The notes under the pieces: generated by a model
What the model was told of the DNA's origin: nothing
The model's input: the letters and a program-made list of their open reading frames with translations, nothing else
Database searches by the model: none
Position numbers and translations under genes: made by a program
Shown here: piece after piece, positions 15,001 through 28,800 of the stretch
Numbering within the stretch: position 1 is the stretch's first letter
Layout: each line of letters begins with the position of its first letter
DNA from: Epiperipatus broadwayi
Taxonomy: Eukaryota > Onychophora > Udeonychophora > Euonychophora > Peripatidae
Length of the DNA: 64,000 nt
Assembly (NCBI GenBank): GCA_028023455.1
Contig: JAQFVV010006273.1
Coordinates: forward strand, 3,608,142-3,672,141
Direction: 5' to 3'

Positions 15001-18000
15001 CTATAAAATATTTATCTTTTATGATTACGATAATATATTATTATCTTTGGGTATTTAACAGTTGAAAATAAATCTATCCCAAAACTATTTTATAAATTAC
15101 ACTAAAGATAATAAGTTTTTTTGTAATTTTTTCTTTTAAATAGCTTCATTAATTCCATACAATTTTTATAATATGTGGCTTTTACAATATTGCTTAATTA
15201 TGCACAATACTAATCATTTTTATGTACATTATTATCTTTTCAACTAAACAAATAATGGCTTGTTTTTGTGATATAAAGTAGAAATATATTCACTTCATTT
15301 TTAATGCTTTTTATTTTTTTATTTATCATTTATCTGTCATTCTTTGATCATTAATTGTCTTTTTTTAAAAATCTTCTCAAGCACTTTATTTTGGGGATGC
15401 AGTACTGGCCTCAACCATATTCTTACATTTTTTTTACAATTTCCATTTAAATATATCTTTTATTTTATATTTTTATGAGTATTTATATTTTCTCAGTAAA
15501 GCAAATTTTGTTGCCTTTTTAGCACTTCCCATAATTCATGGTCTAAATAGCATTAAATTTTTTTTACATATATTCTGGACTGATTTTCTAATTTACAAAA
15601 ATAAATAAATTATAAATAATAACATAGCTTAAACCAAGGCACATGCACTTTACAGATAGAATGCTATTTATACTGAATACTCTCTTTTCCAAATACAAGA
15701 TAAAGTCTTTTTAAAATATAGAATGGATCCATTCTATCTTTTTATAAAAAAAGTAAAAATATATATTTTATAATTTCTTCATTATTTTTACTTATTTGGA
15801 ATCGAGTGTTTTGGAAAAAAAATATTGGAACAATTTTTAGAAAATAAATATTGTCAAATCACAATTATAAAGTTTATTTGATGCAAAATGAGGTATTTTT
15901 TATTTTTGGTTTTAAGAGAATGCCTATTAATGGAGTGTTCATTAGAATGTAATTTATAGTATAAAAGTTAGCAAAAATAAATAAAAAATTATTATTATGA
16001 TTAATCTAAACTTACTCGTTTATCCATAAATTCATAAGCCTTTCTTCTTGCAGAAGTTGTCACTTTAGCAACCAAAAACTGTAAGGAAAAAAGTAAATTA
16101 AATAAACCTTTAAAAAAAGTTGAAAAATACATGCACTGTCTATTGGTATTGACTAAATACAATAACTGTCATTCATAACATATAACATTATCTTTAATAA
16201 TCTCTATATGCAAATGCTATTATTAAAAAAAACAATCACATTAAGATATCAAAGTTAACCAAAAAAAAATGTGATATCCTATATTTTTGATACCATAAAG
16301 TGAAAAAAAAAAAATAGAAATGACACTAATATAACACTGAATATTTTTTTTATACAATAGAATTCTGACATGAAAGTATGAATTAACTGACAAAAAAATT
16401 GAAGTCACTTTTTTAAACATATGAAATAAAAATTAATGTCAAATTGTTATTAATTGATTAGTTGAAGCATCAGTGACCAAAACCACTGATTTTCAAAATT
16501 TTAAGGAAAATAATCTCAAGAATGGGAAATCAATTTAGTAATGTTAAAAAAATAAAACATAAAACCAACAGTGGGGGTGTATCTGTATTTACTGAGAAAG
16601 ATTAATGGATGTTGTGAAAAGTTATAGCAGAAAACACAAAATCACTACAAAACCCATCAATCCTTAGTTCAACAAGTGTTAACATTCAACAATCTCCAAA
16701 TCTATTAGTTTTATACACTGAATATTTATGGTTAGTTTGTCACTTCAAAACAGTTTTTTAAGTGAAAGCTGCAATGTAAGAAAAATGTTATTAGATGGAT
16801 AAGAACTGCACAATAAATGCATTCATATAATCAAATTGATTATCTTTTATATTTTTACCAAACTATTATGTTAACAAATGGTGAGCCTTAAAAAATATCT
16901 ATATAACAACCTTTATTCCAAATGCAATTTATGTAGCCATATCATACTATGCCCACAATTCAATCATGCAATTAAAGCTGCAGAATTATTTGAACACCCT
17001 GGGGAACAATTATAGTGATATAAACATTGCTTTGAAACAATACTGTCATCTTTCAAAATGTTAACATTCCAAATTTTAATATCTTCAGTAGCCTCCCATA
17101 TCATTTGTGATCTATCCTCAAACAAAGACTGAATATTTTTTATCCTCACTTTGCAGATGCAAAATTACTATAGAACTCTCAACTCTCCCAATATATGAAC
17201 CAACCATTTTCTAAGCAAATAATTTTATAAATAATATTTCTCATTTTATTATTCAAAACATTTTCTTTATTATTTATTAAGTGATTACATAGTCAACATA
17301 AAGTATTATTCAGTTTTACTTTTATAATATATGGCCACAGCTCAAGGTTTCATCAGCATGTTAATTTATAATTATCAATAACCTTCATGGTGTGCATATA
17401 ACGATAAAACATTTATTTTTGTAAGTTGTTAATTTTATCATTAGAATATATTATTTAATGCAGAAAAAACTTAAAATCTATTCTATTAGAGATTAAATTT
17501 ACTTGAAATTTTAGATCTAGTTAAGCTCTAGTAGATATACATTTTATATTCATATAATATTTTAAACAATTTCATTATCTGATAAAACTAAATCGAAATA
17601 CCTTATGTGCTAGCATTTTAAATCTATTTATGTCTGTTAATCAAATTTAGATGAAGAAGTTATTCTATCTATTCTACTTTGCACATTTAAAGATGTAACT
17701 GTAAAAAAAAATGTACAAGAGTGAAGAAGAATATATATTAAAAATGAGACAATTTACTCTATATAAATAATCTTCATATAATAAAGATATATATGAGAGA
17801 TGATGACCTGGCCCAATGAATAAGTGCTGGTTCAGCACGAAATGCATCTTGGGGGTTATTTGTCTTTTATTGTATCTTTATTTATAAAAAATTATTTATG
17901 AAATAAAAAAGAATGGAGAAATATGGAAGTTGTCTATCTATAAAAAAAATATATTAAAAATGTTTGTCATAAGGATTATATTGACAAATTGTATAAAATA

Positions 18001-19767
18001 CAAACACAGTATCATAAAGGCATTTGTGGTGGTGTTTTTATCCATTTTTTCTGCAAAATTGATGATAAATTTCAACACTGTGTACCTCCAGTCATTTCTT
18101 TTTAATGAAAGCAATCAATGTAGTCCTTGAAATAATTTTCGTATTATAATTGGGGTCTAACCTTTTCCAAAGAACTCTTGATTAAATTTATTATGAAAAA
18201 CATTTTCAATATTAATAATTACATTTGGTTAATTATATGTACATTTTAATATTACAAATTACACTCTGCATGATTTTTTGAAATGTTAGATTGACAGATT
18301 CTGGGGTGAAAACCATGGATCACAGCTCAGTACTGTCATTTATGAATTCCCAAGCCATAAAGCCATTGGATTATATTTTTATTATTTATTATAAATTTTT
18401 GCCCTATCTATAGAATATCTTTTGACAAACATGCAATTTTATGTTTATCAAATCTATTATATAATATTATTGATACTTTTTGTCCAATTGTAGTTCACCA
18501 TTCTCAAAAGGCATACATCCAATCAAAAAAATATAGTCACAATATATATAAATATCTTACAATAACACAATAAAAATGATGTGTGAAATAAACCTGACAC
18601 ACAATGTTGTAAGACATACTAGTGCAAAACAATAGTATATATAGATTCAGTTCATTAAACTTATCTTTGTATAAGGGAAAAAATAATAGTAATAATCTCA
18701 ATTAATTTTAATTCTGCATCAAACTTATTGATAAAAAGCAAGCTGCAACAATTCATGACTAGGGAGAAATTAGAGGAAAATGTTAGTTTTTTCACTGTTG
18801 GGACATAACAATGTTAGTGCTTGAATAGTATTTGACTTCCTGAACAATTATTTATGTAATAAGTAAATACTGTTATTATTCTTAATAGTAGTAAGAGCAG
18901 CCAAAGGAAATGAGTATGACCATTGCAATTTGAAAAGAAAAAAATGATAATTATTATAACAATAATAATATATTAATAACACATGACTACACAAATCAAT
19001 CTGTAAAACACACAAATACATAACACATACAAAATATACTGTCCATTATTCTGTTCAATTGGTATTTGGTGATGCTATCATTTAAATTCTGCAGAAGAAT
19101 TTTTTTCTGAAATGCTATGTCACCGTGTCTTATTGCAGTTCTCCAATATAATCAACATCACATTTTTGATATACATCTTTGAAATAATCTTTATATTGCA
19201 ATCAATGTCTGCCACTTCCATAAATATCATTCTCAAATTGAACATTCAACAGCCTTTTAGAAAGTCTTGTATTGTTTATTTGCTTTACAAGTTTAATCCA
19301 ATGAAGATGGAATTTTAAAACAGTGGGTCCTATAATATTATATCCATATCTTTCCTATTGCATTGCCTTATTACTTTTACAATGCTTTTTTACAACTTAA
19401 AATGAGTTTTGATTGCCCCAGTAATCTTCTTCAGAATTTCTATTTATATCTCCAAATCTTAACTTTTTGATATAAGTAGAAGTTGTGAAGAAAACTGCTG
19501 GTGCAATTGAAATTGTTATATTAGGTTGTAAAAAAAAGCATTGTAAAAGTAATAAAGGCAATAGATGATATTAATATTATATCCAGCAAGTGGAACTATA
19601 TATTCATTTATCTTATGATCTCACCATTGAAGTTTAAAAATTTTATAGAATATCTTCAAATAAAAGTTTTTAAACACTTTTATGTTAATTGGAGAAACTA
19701 TTATTTCCATAAAATAAATTACATAAAATAACAGCTACATACAGGTAATAGTAGTAGTAGTAGTAGC

Positions 19768-19825
<58 letters not shown>

Positions 19826-22800
19826 CTTCATTACTATTATTTTAAATACCTGGATAGGAAATGATATAATAAAAACTCCACATCCAATTAAAGCCCACTG
19901 ATGAAGCAAATAAGTGGAGAACACAATGATTCCTATCAATGACATTGGAGTAGCCATAATAAATGCTCCTAAAGCAGCTGCTTCATAGATAGCAAATGCA
20001 TCTGCAGTACATATGTTAACAAGCTATAAATAATAAACAAAACAAGTATAAACATTAAAAAATAAGAATTGAGAAATAACAATACAATACTCTTTATTTC
20101 TAAATGATTCACAATGCTTTACACCAAATGATAATTTATTTTCATAAACTTTATAAATATTAATTCTTATTAAGCGCAATGTCAGCACGTAATACTTATA
20201 TAAAGCTAAAACTTTAGTACATGTGCCTTGAGTGCTTAATTTTAGCAAGAGAGACCTCTACAAATCATAACAAGAGATTCGACTTTATAAAGATAAGAGG
20301 GACCCTCTTATCTCTAACCTATTTTTCTTAATTATATAAGCAAATCTAAAGCATTTTGATTTGGGAGCATGAAGCTAATAAATTCTTCATTGATTAAGTC
20401 CACTATTTCTATTAAACATTAACATTCGCAAAATCTTTCAATTTACAACCAGTCAATATTCAGATATTAAATTTAGAAATATTTTGAATCAATTTAAAGT
20501 TATAAATATTAATTCTTATTAAGCGCAATGTCAGCACGTAATACTTATATAAAGCTTTAGATTTGCCTATATAATTAAGAAAAATAGGTTAGAGATAAAA
20601 GGGTCCCCTCTTATCTTTATAAAGTCGAATCTCGTGATAAGATTTATAGAGGTCTCTCTTGTTAAAATTAAGCACTCAAGGCGCATGTACTAAAGTTTTA
20701 GCTTTATATAAGTATTACGTGCTGACATTGCGCTTATGAAGAATTAATATTTATAACTTTAAATTGATTCAAAATATTTCTAAATTTAATATCTGAATAT
20801 TGACTTGTTGTAAATCGAAAGATTTCGCGAATGTTAATGTTTAATAGAAATAGTGGACTTAATCAGTGAAGAATTTATTAGCTTCATGCTCCCAAATCAA
20901 AATGCTTTAGATTTGCCTATATAATTAAGAAAAATAGGTTAGAGATAAGAGGGTCCCTCTTATCTTTATAAAATCGAATCTCGTGTTATGATTTGTAGAG
21001 GTCTCTCTTGCTAAAATTAAGCACTCAAGGTGCATGTACTAAAGTTTTAGCTTTATATAAGTATTTCATAAACTTTGTAAAATTAGAGCTATTTATTTAT
21101 ATATCATTTTACTATATTTAAATATATCTAAATGCATGCATTTTCCCAAAGACATGTTGTGGTAACAAAGCAAGAAGCATTGTTTGAACAATGTTGATAA
21201 CGGTGCTTGCCTCCCTTTTATCAGAATTTATTATATTATCTCATCTCAAATTTTCATAGAATAATGAAGTCCCTACTTATATACAAACTGAAAGATCTGA
21301 TTTAATCAACAATAATGTTAATATGCTGGTATGTATGAAAAATAAAATTTTGTTTACAACTGATCTACTATGAAATTTGCATCATATGAATGTTACTTTT
21401 CTATTGAGTATTTTATATTTTATTTCACCATTGGATTATAAGAAATTGCTATAATTTATTCATTAAGTTTTAAATAATAAAAATATAGCAATTTATTTAA
21501 TACAATAAAAAATAGTGATATAATTTTTTTCCAATAAAACAAACTTATTCATCTGAATAAGAAATGATTTATTTTTTATACAGCTATCTATTGCTAGAAT
21601 TGAGTTGTAGCTAATAAAAAAAACTATCTTTCATTAATTATTTCAAATAAAATATTTCATGAACTTAATTGTATATCCGTTTTTGTTATTGTTTTTTAAG
21701 TAACTGAAAAATGTAGAGTCTTAGAATATTTGTTTTTCAATTGATAAATATATAAAGGAGGAAAAATTGGAACAAAATAATAAAAATTATTTAAATAATG
21801 GTTGACATTAAAATCTAACGGTTGATTTTTTTGTTTTACAATCATTTCTTTAAAAATATATACAATATTTATCTGAAAATTCAATGTTATATTATTACAT
21901 TCTTCCTACACTTGCTACATCCAATTTGGATGAGTTTTGATGAACTGATATTAAAGAAAACCACACTTTAAATATAATATAACCACCATCTCTATTTTAA
22001 CATGGTCAACATACAAATACTTAGACAAATTTTACTAGAAAAAAAAGTAGTAATCTCATAAAATGTTATGATATATATATATATTTAAATTAATTTCTTT
22101 TATAATTTATATTAGTAATGACTGGAAAGTTGCTATTCTTCTACATGCGCCTTACTATTACTTTCAGACAGCCAATAGCTGTTAAAACAGCGGTCTGATG
22201 AGCGATCAGGCCTAGACACATGACAGAGATTTTTTTTGACAAGAAAAGAATGATACCACTCTTCTCTTTTACTTAACTTTTATATATATATATATAAGCT
22301 ATTGGCTGTCTGAAAGTAATAGTAAGGCGCATGTGGAAGAATAGCAACCTTCCAGTCATTACTAATTTAATAACAACATGCAATTTAAACAAAATATTAT
22401 TTACATACATTGCTGATAACTTATATTAACATCTAGAAAATTGTGGTGTAGTAAATCTAAGATTTCGCGCTGAAATATCATAAATTAATAACTCAGTGAG
22501 TAATAAATGTATATGTTTATATATTTATGCTTTCAAGCCAAGATGCTTAAGACTGGCTTATATATATAAAAGTTAAGTAAAAGAGAAGAGTGGTATCATT
22601 CTTTTCTTGTCAAAATAATCTCTGTCATGTGTCTAAGCCTGATCACCCCCCAGACCGCTGTTTTAACAGCTATTGGCTGTCTGAAAGTAATAGTAAGGCG
22701 CATGTGGAAGAATAGCAATCTTCCAGTCATTACTAATTTAAAAACAACATGCAATTTAAACAAAATATTATTTATAATTTATAAAAAAATAAGCACTACT

Positions 22801-25800
22801 CTTTCATCAGCTACAATATTATAAAAAGAATTCAACTTTCATTATAACAAATCAATTATAATTGAATTGATGCACATATATAAAAATATTTTTTTATTCA
22901 TATTAAAGTTTAATTACACACAGTAATATAAGTAATTAGCTTTCAAAGAGCACATACACTTATCTTTAATCTAGTTCAGAAATATGGGCATATGCAGATT
23001 GCCGACATTGTTCCACATACAGACAGGCCTCCTCCTGCTACTAGTTGTTGGCTTGACATCCTGCTGTTTGACATTAATGTTCATTACAACATATCAAACA
23101 ATGCATTCAAGTCCAAGTTGTCTCTGTGGGAAGAAAATCAGCTTATTAACTCACAAGTTAGCACTAGTAAGCCAACACTTAGAATAACCAATCAGAAGCT
23201 GATAAGCTTATTCAAATTGGTCTTTGGAGCCTAAATATTTAGACTACTGAGTCAAAATAAATCTCCAGGTTATGCCAACTAGTTGATTCCTAAATTACAG
23301 GAGACAGATTGGTTCCATTGATCCACTCTGTCTAAATTGCCACCGGCAGGACGAGACCTTTGAGTATATAATCTGCTCATGCAATGGACTTGGCAAGATC
23401 AAATTGATCATTTACCAGAACTGCAGAGTAGACTTTTACAAAATTATGTCCATCAAAGACTGCGTAGCTACTAGAGACATTCCTACTATTAGATTATCTA
23501 CTTTTTTAATCTATTCTGTGTGGCTGTCTAGGTGTAAAAGACTATTCACTGTACCACAGCCAGATATAGATATTTTCTTTCTACAAACACTAAAGAAACT
23601 TAAGGATAAAGACAGAACTTTGTCATCTAAATTTTTGTTTGAACTGACCTGGTTACCTTTTAGTTTCCCTAAATAGTCACAGCCTTACTAATAATTATAT
23701 AAACACTATTCAATGTTTCAATATATTTTGGGTTTTTTCATGCTGTTTCATGTTTTGTTCATTTTCTTTTCATGTATTAATCAATGATGCAGTGTGTGTA
23801 TAATTCTCACGATACTAGATTATATTGGATATCTTAGTGAACTCATTTAGAGCAGACACGAGGAAAATATATGAGATGATCATTGTTTGTACCACAAATG
23901 TAATCTTGACTTATTAAATCAGCTCTAGCTCTGTGATAGACATTGGGTATATACCCTGTTTAAAGTACTCTTGTATTATATCATAATAAATCAAATGCAA
24001 GTGGGTTATACATACTGGTGTAGTAATACTTGTGTATTAATATAACTGATTTCAGTCCACCTTTTTATAATGTATTGATTACCTATTTAGCAATACTTGT
24101 CATTTATTGACATTAAGTGCACTCCTTCTGTCAAATGTAATCATATTATGTTTCCTAAGTTCCTATTCAATTTTGGGTTTTATACCCTTTTATTGTAATT
24201 CAATAATTTCATGCCTTTTTCCTTTTGTCACATATAACCTTGTATTTTTTTATCAATGTATCAAATGTAAACATGCATATACTCTGTTAATAAAGTTTTG
24301 GAATAATAGTAATATAAGGCACTGTTCAATTGGCATTTAGTCTTCAGTATTTCTTGCACTAGTTTATGCACATTTTTTCTTTTTAACATAATAGAGTGAA
24401 AATACAAACATACAATAAAGTGCCATCTATAAATCTAAGTTACATCTCACAAGCTATATTTCAAAATCTATAAACTAACAATATTGTAATGCTAATTGTT
24501 ATGATTTATTGAGTCAATGTCAATTCTTGGTGATGCTTTATGCAAAGGCTCTCTATTATTATCTATTTTTCATAATACAATGAAACTCTAGCGTATGGAA
24601 TGACTATTTATAAATGAAGAATTTTATTATAGTTTAAATTAATTGCCTTTTTAAAATTTTAAAACACTCATCTCCAAAATTTGCTTAGTATTTGAAAATA
24701 AGATTCAAGATTCTTTGCAGTTTTATTATTTTTATTCAACTATTTTATTAAAGCATATTATATATATAAACTTCTTTCTTAAAGGTAAGATTATTAAGCA
24801 ATAAGATATTAATGCCAATACTTGCTTTTCATTGCTTTCCACAATCTCTTTGCGTAATTTACTTTAGTATTTCAAAAAATCCTTGGCATGATTCATATGC
24901 ATAAATTTTACATTAACAGAATAAACATACTGTCAATAATATTTAACAAAATAAAAATAAATTAAAAAAAACAAACAAATAACAATTATACAAACCTCTC
25001 CTGTTGATTGTTCACCAAAAGAACGAGTTATAAGAAGTTTTCGATAAATTACGCTAAGCACTGCTCCTCGTATTCGTATACCTAATGTATAAAAATGTTT
25101 AAAAAGGCAAAATATTTTAAATAATTTTGAAAATCAAAGCAGATTTCTTTCAAATATAAAATCAAGTAAAAATATTAAAGATAAAATTATTGTTATTCCT
25201 AACTACAATACACAAATTGTAAATTTATCAATGTTTGTCATTAGCTTACAAACTTAATTATTTATTAGCCTATGTTGAGGCTAACCACCTCAGATTAATT
25301 TGCTATTATAATTTATAAATTTTCATAAGATATTTTAGTGTTATTTTATATAAATAAATGTTTATCATTATTGTATTTATTTATCAGGGTCTATAATAAG
25401 TGTTATTTTGAAAATGCACAAAGGTGAATTAACTATAAATTTCATTAGAAAAAAATCACCAATATTTTAATTTGAATTTTCTTATTGTGGATTTTATTAA
25501 TTTCTTGAACTTAACTTTATCATTCATTCGGTAATGGAGATTGCAACAATAGGTTTGATCTTTTTTTACAAATAGCACAGCAGCACTCATTTCTTTTGAG
25601 ACTTAGTTTACTCTCCAGATAACCATTCACTTTCTGACTAATACTGAATGTTAAATGGGTTAACTATAAAACTGGATATCTAAAAATACTTGTTTACATA
25701 GAAACCTTTCTATTAACTGGAAAATTTTTTAAGGCAAGTGGATTATTAGTATACATTTCATTTATTAATAAATCTCAGTTAATAATAACAAATTAGCTTG

Positions 25801-28800
25801 AGTAATAATAACAAGTCACACTTGATTTTAGCTTAACTCAGAGTATTTTGAATTTTAGGATTTTAGCTTGAATAATAAAATGAAATTAAAGGCGATAGCT
25901 AAAGACCTAACAACATTATTTCCACCTGTAAATCCCAAGTCCCATATAGTTAATAGCAGATGGCAGAACTAGATTAGGTAATGGCAGTTTAAATGCACTA
26001 CAATCTGCTTCTCACACTCATTACATAGATGGTTAAAAATAAAGAGCTGTTTATATGTCATCAAATCTTTTAGTTTAACATTTTTAATAGCAGCTTTGCA
26101 TATAATGTCGGGTGTGCTTAGTTTAATATAATATTCTACAAAATACATAAATTTAAAAATCTGCCCACTTAAAATTATCTATGCTTTTAATTAATATATT
26201 TATGAAACACTTTAAAAATCCTACAAATTAAAAATAAGTAATAAATTTTATTGAATTCTTAAAACTTATTTTACTGCATTTTACAATAACAGTAAAGTGT
26301 CTGCTAAAATTTGTATCTTTACTTAAGGCTTCAAATTTCTAAGGTTTTAGTCTAGTAGAAAGAGTAGCAGACTCATGAGCTAAAGATTGTTGATTGTATT
26401 CTCAGCTGAGGAAACTTTTTTTTTAAAAGATGAAAATAAATTTTATTTTATATAAATTAAAAAATATAAATATTTAGTGTTCTCAACCAGATTTTATAAT
26501 GTCTGATCTCTCAACAACTGATCACATGAGAAATAAATTATGTTTAATCGTAATTAAAATTATCATATTATGGGATGCTATAGCTAGATATAATATCATT
26601 TATCTTTTTCTATACTTCTCATCTTATCTGGAGATTTTTGAGGTTTCTCTTCCTTATTTTAAATATAACTAAATCTATCACTTTCTTTATTTTGCTGTAA
26701 TATGTTATATAAAGGCAATTTATTCATCTTACTTTGAACACTTCTTAGCAAAAAAATTTTTTTATTGTAATATGTACCCACAATCTTACATTTTTAAGCC
26801 AATAAACATCACATGACCACTTCCTCTTATGCTTGCGTATCTTATGTTTGTGTGTTTTAATCTTACATTTTGATTGTCCTGCAGTCTTTTTTAGAGCCAG
26901 TCCTATATGAATTTCTTAAAACTTTAAAAAAACATTTTTTAAAAAATAACTATCTTATATTCCCCCCTCCCAATTATTTTTTTTTAAAAAAGTTTTTTTT
27001 TAAAGTTTTGAGAAATTCAAAAAGAAATGGGCTCTGAAGTACATTGCAGGATAGAAATGTAAGATTGTGTGTACTTTTATACAATAAAATTTTTTTTGCT
27101 AAATAAGTATTTGTTACATTGCATTTATATTCCTTTTTTTAACATAACCAAGGTGTGATTTTTCTCTTATATTTACTATCTTTATTTGTCTTGCTGTCTT
27201 CTGTTGAATTCATACAGGAGTGGCTCTTAAGAAGACTGAAGGATAGTCAAAATGTAAGATTATATGTACATATATACAATATATATATATATTTTTGCTA
27301 AGATGTGTTCAAATTAAGATGGATAAATGGTTTTATATTTTTTTATTTAACATAAGTTACATATTTTATTCCTATATTTACCATCATTCTTTGCCTTCCT
27401 TTCTATTTGTTTTTATAAATGTCTTACTAACAATACATATTTATATAGATATTGGACAGTATTATGATAGTTTGAACTTAATCATATAAAACAATCATTT
27501 TCACTTATGTGAAAAAGCAATTCATGAACAACTCCTATAACAATATATTGAAAAATTCATAAATATGCAGAATGTCATTCATCTAATGCCAGAAGTCAAC
27601 ATCAACTCATCAGCTCATAATAATTAAAAAGATAATAGTATATTTTTCAATTTCAATGCCTGATTGAAGATTCTGAATAAAAAATATATGCTAATGCTAT
27701 TTCTTGCCATTCTTTTTATTTTAGCATTGCATAAATTAACTATTCTATCTTAAAATGTTAATGAACATTATTGTTTAAGTTGTCCTCACAGTACAAAAAG
27801 TTTTTATGTGTATAAGTGTCTAGAATAAATGAGTTACAAAAGTTTATAATTATACAAAATTTGTTTAAATCTAAATATTCAAAATACTTAAGAATTTATT
27901 ATTATATTTATAATAAAAAAGCTTATAAAACTAAAAAGTATTTTATTAAAATAATTACCTGTTATATTTGAAATATTCCAGGCCATTGAAAAAAAACTCA
28001 CTCTAAAAAATTCAGTGACCCCTAAACAAAAGACTAATATAATTCCATACCATATTGCAGGGTTCACAGAAGAACCTTCTAAATGTTGAAATATTAAACG
28101 GAAAATGTAAGCCTAAAATACAAAAGCATGTCTATATTTACTTTATATATAATAATATTATGATTCAATGTCTGTATTTTTAAAGCAATATATGTAATTA
28201 TATAACTGAATATTTGTAAATACAATAACTAAGTAATTAAAAATTTTTATCCACTTAGGAGCGCTTTAGATTATCCCAGTAATCTGTGTCAACTAAAGCT
28301 TTGTAATGCTAACTTTCCCACAATTCTGTGATCTTAATGTTTGCTGCTTGTCTGTTAAATAAGTCATGTTTATATTTGTGTATTAAAATAGCCTCCTTTA
28401 TTTTTTTTTTATTGTTATTTTTTTCAATTTGCAATATTTTTACACTGTTAAAATTAAAGTCAAAACCATAAATACATGATTTATTATGGTCATAAAAAAC
28501 AGATGCTGAAATATTATTATCTACTATGCAATTTTGTTTCAATTTCTGAACACGTTTTAATAATAGCAAGTGTTCTTTAGTTCTTTTTTCCAACATACAT
28601 CTAGATTCATCTATATATTTACTGCAACACCTACATATCCATTTATAAATGACACAATTTTTATTTATAATGAGGTTTTATCTTTAGAGTAGAACACTAT
28701 ACATTAAATAAATTAATAAATAACTCCAAAGATAAAACCTCATTTATAAATAAAAATTGTGTCATTTATAAATGGATATGTAGGTGTGGCAGTTAATATA

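Noticed and set aside
19889-19930. CTGATGA on the plus strand inside the TM3/TM4 exon
   Set aside because: No stem II and no GAAA follow at a usable distance; a chance match.
19685-19957. Minus-strand 90-codon frame with a long Tyr run
   Set aside because: The Tyr run is the AAT microsatellite read through; only the part at 19850-19957 is real coding sequence, as part of the TM3/TM4 exon.
22190-22240. CTGATGA in family E as a hammerhead core
   Set aside because: The following bases (GCGATCAGGCCTAG) do not form a stem II followed by GAAA, and the box is absent from the second copy of the unit.
26346-26412. A functional tRNA gene
   Set aside because: Box-like words are present but the cloverleaf stems do not pair, so it was kept only as a SINE relic.
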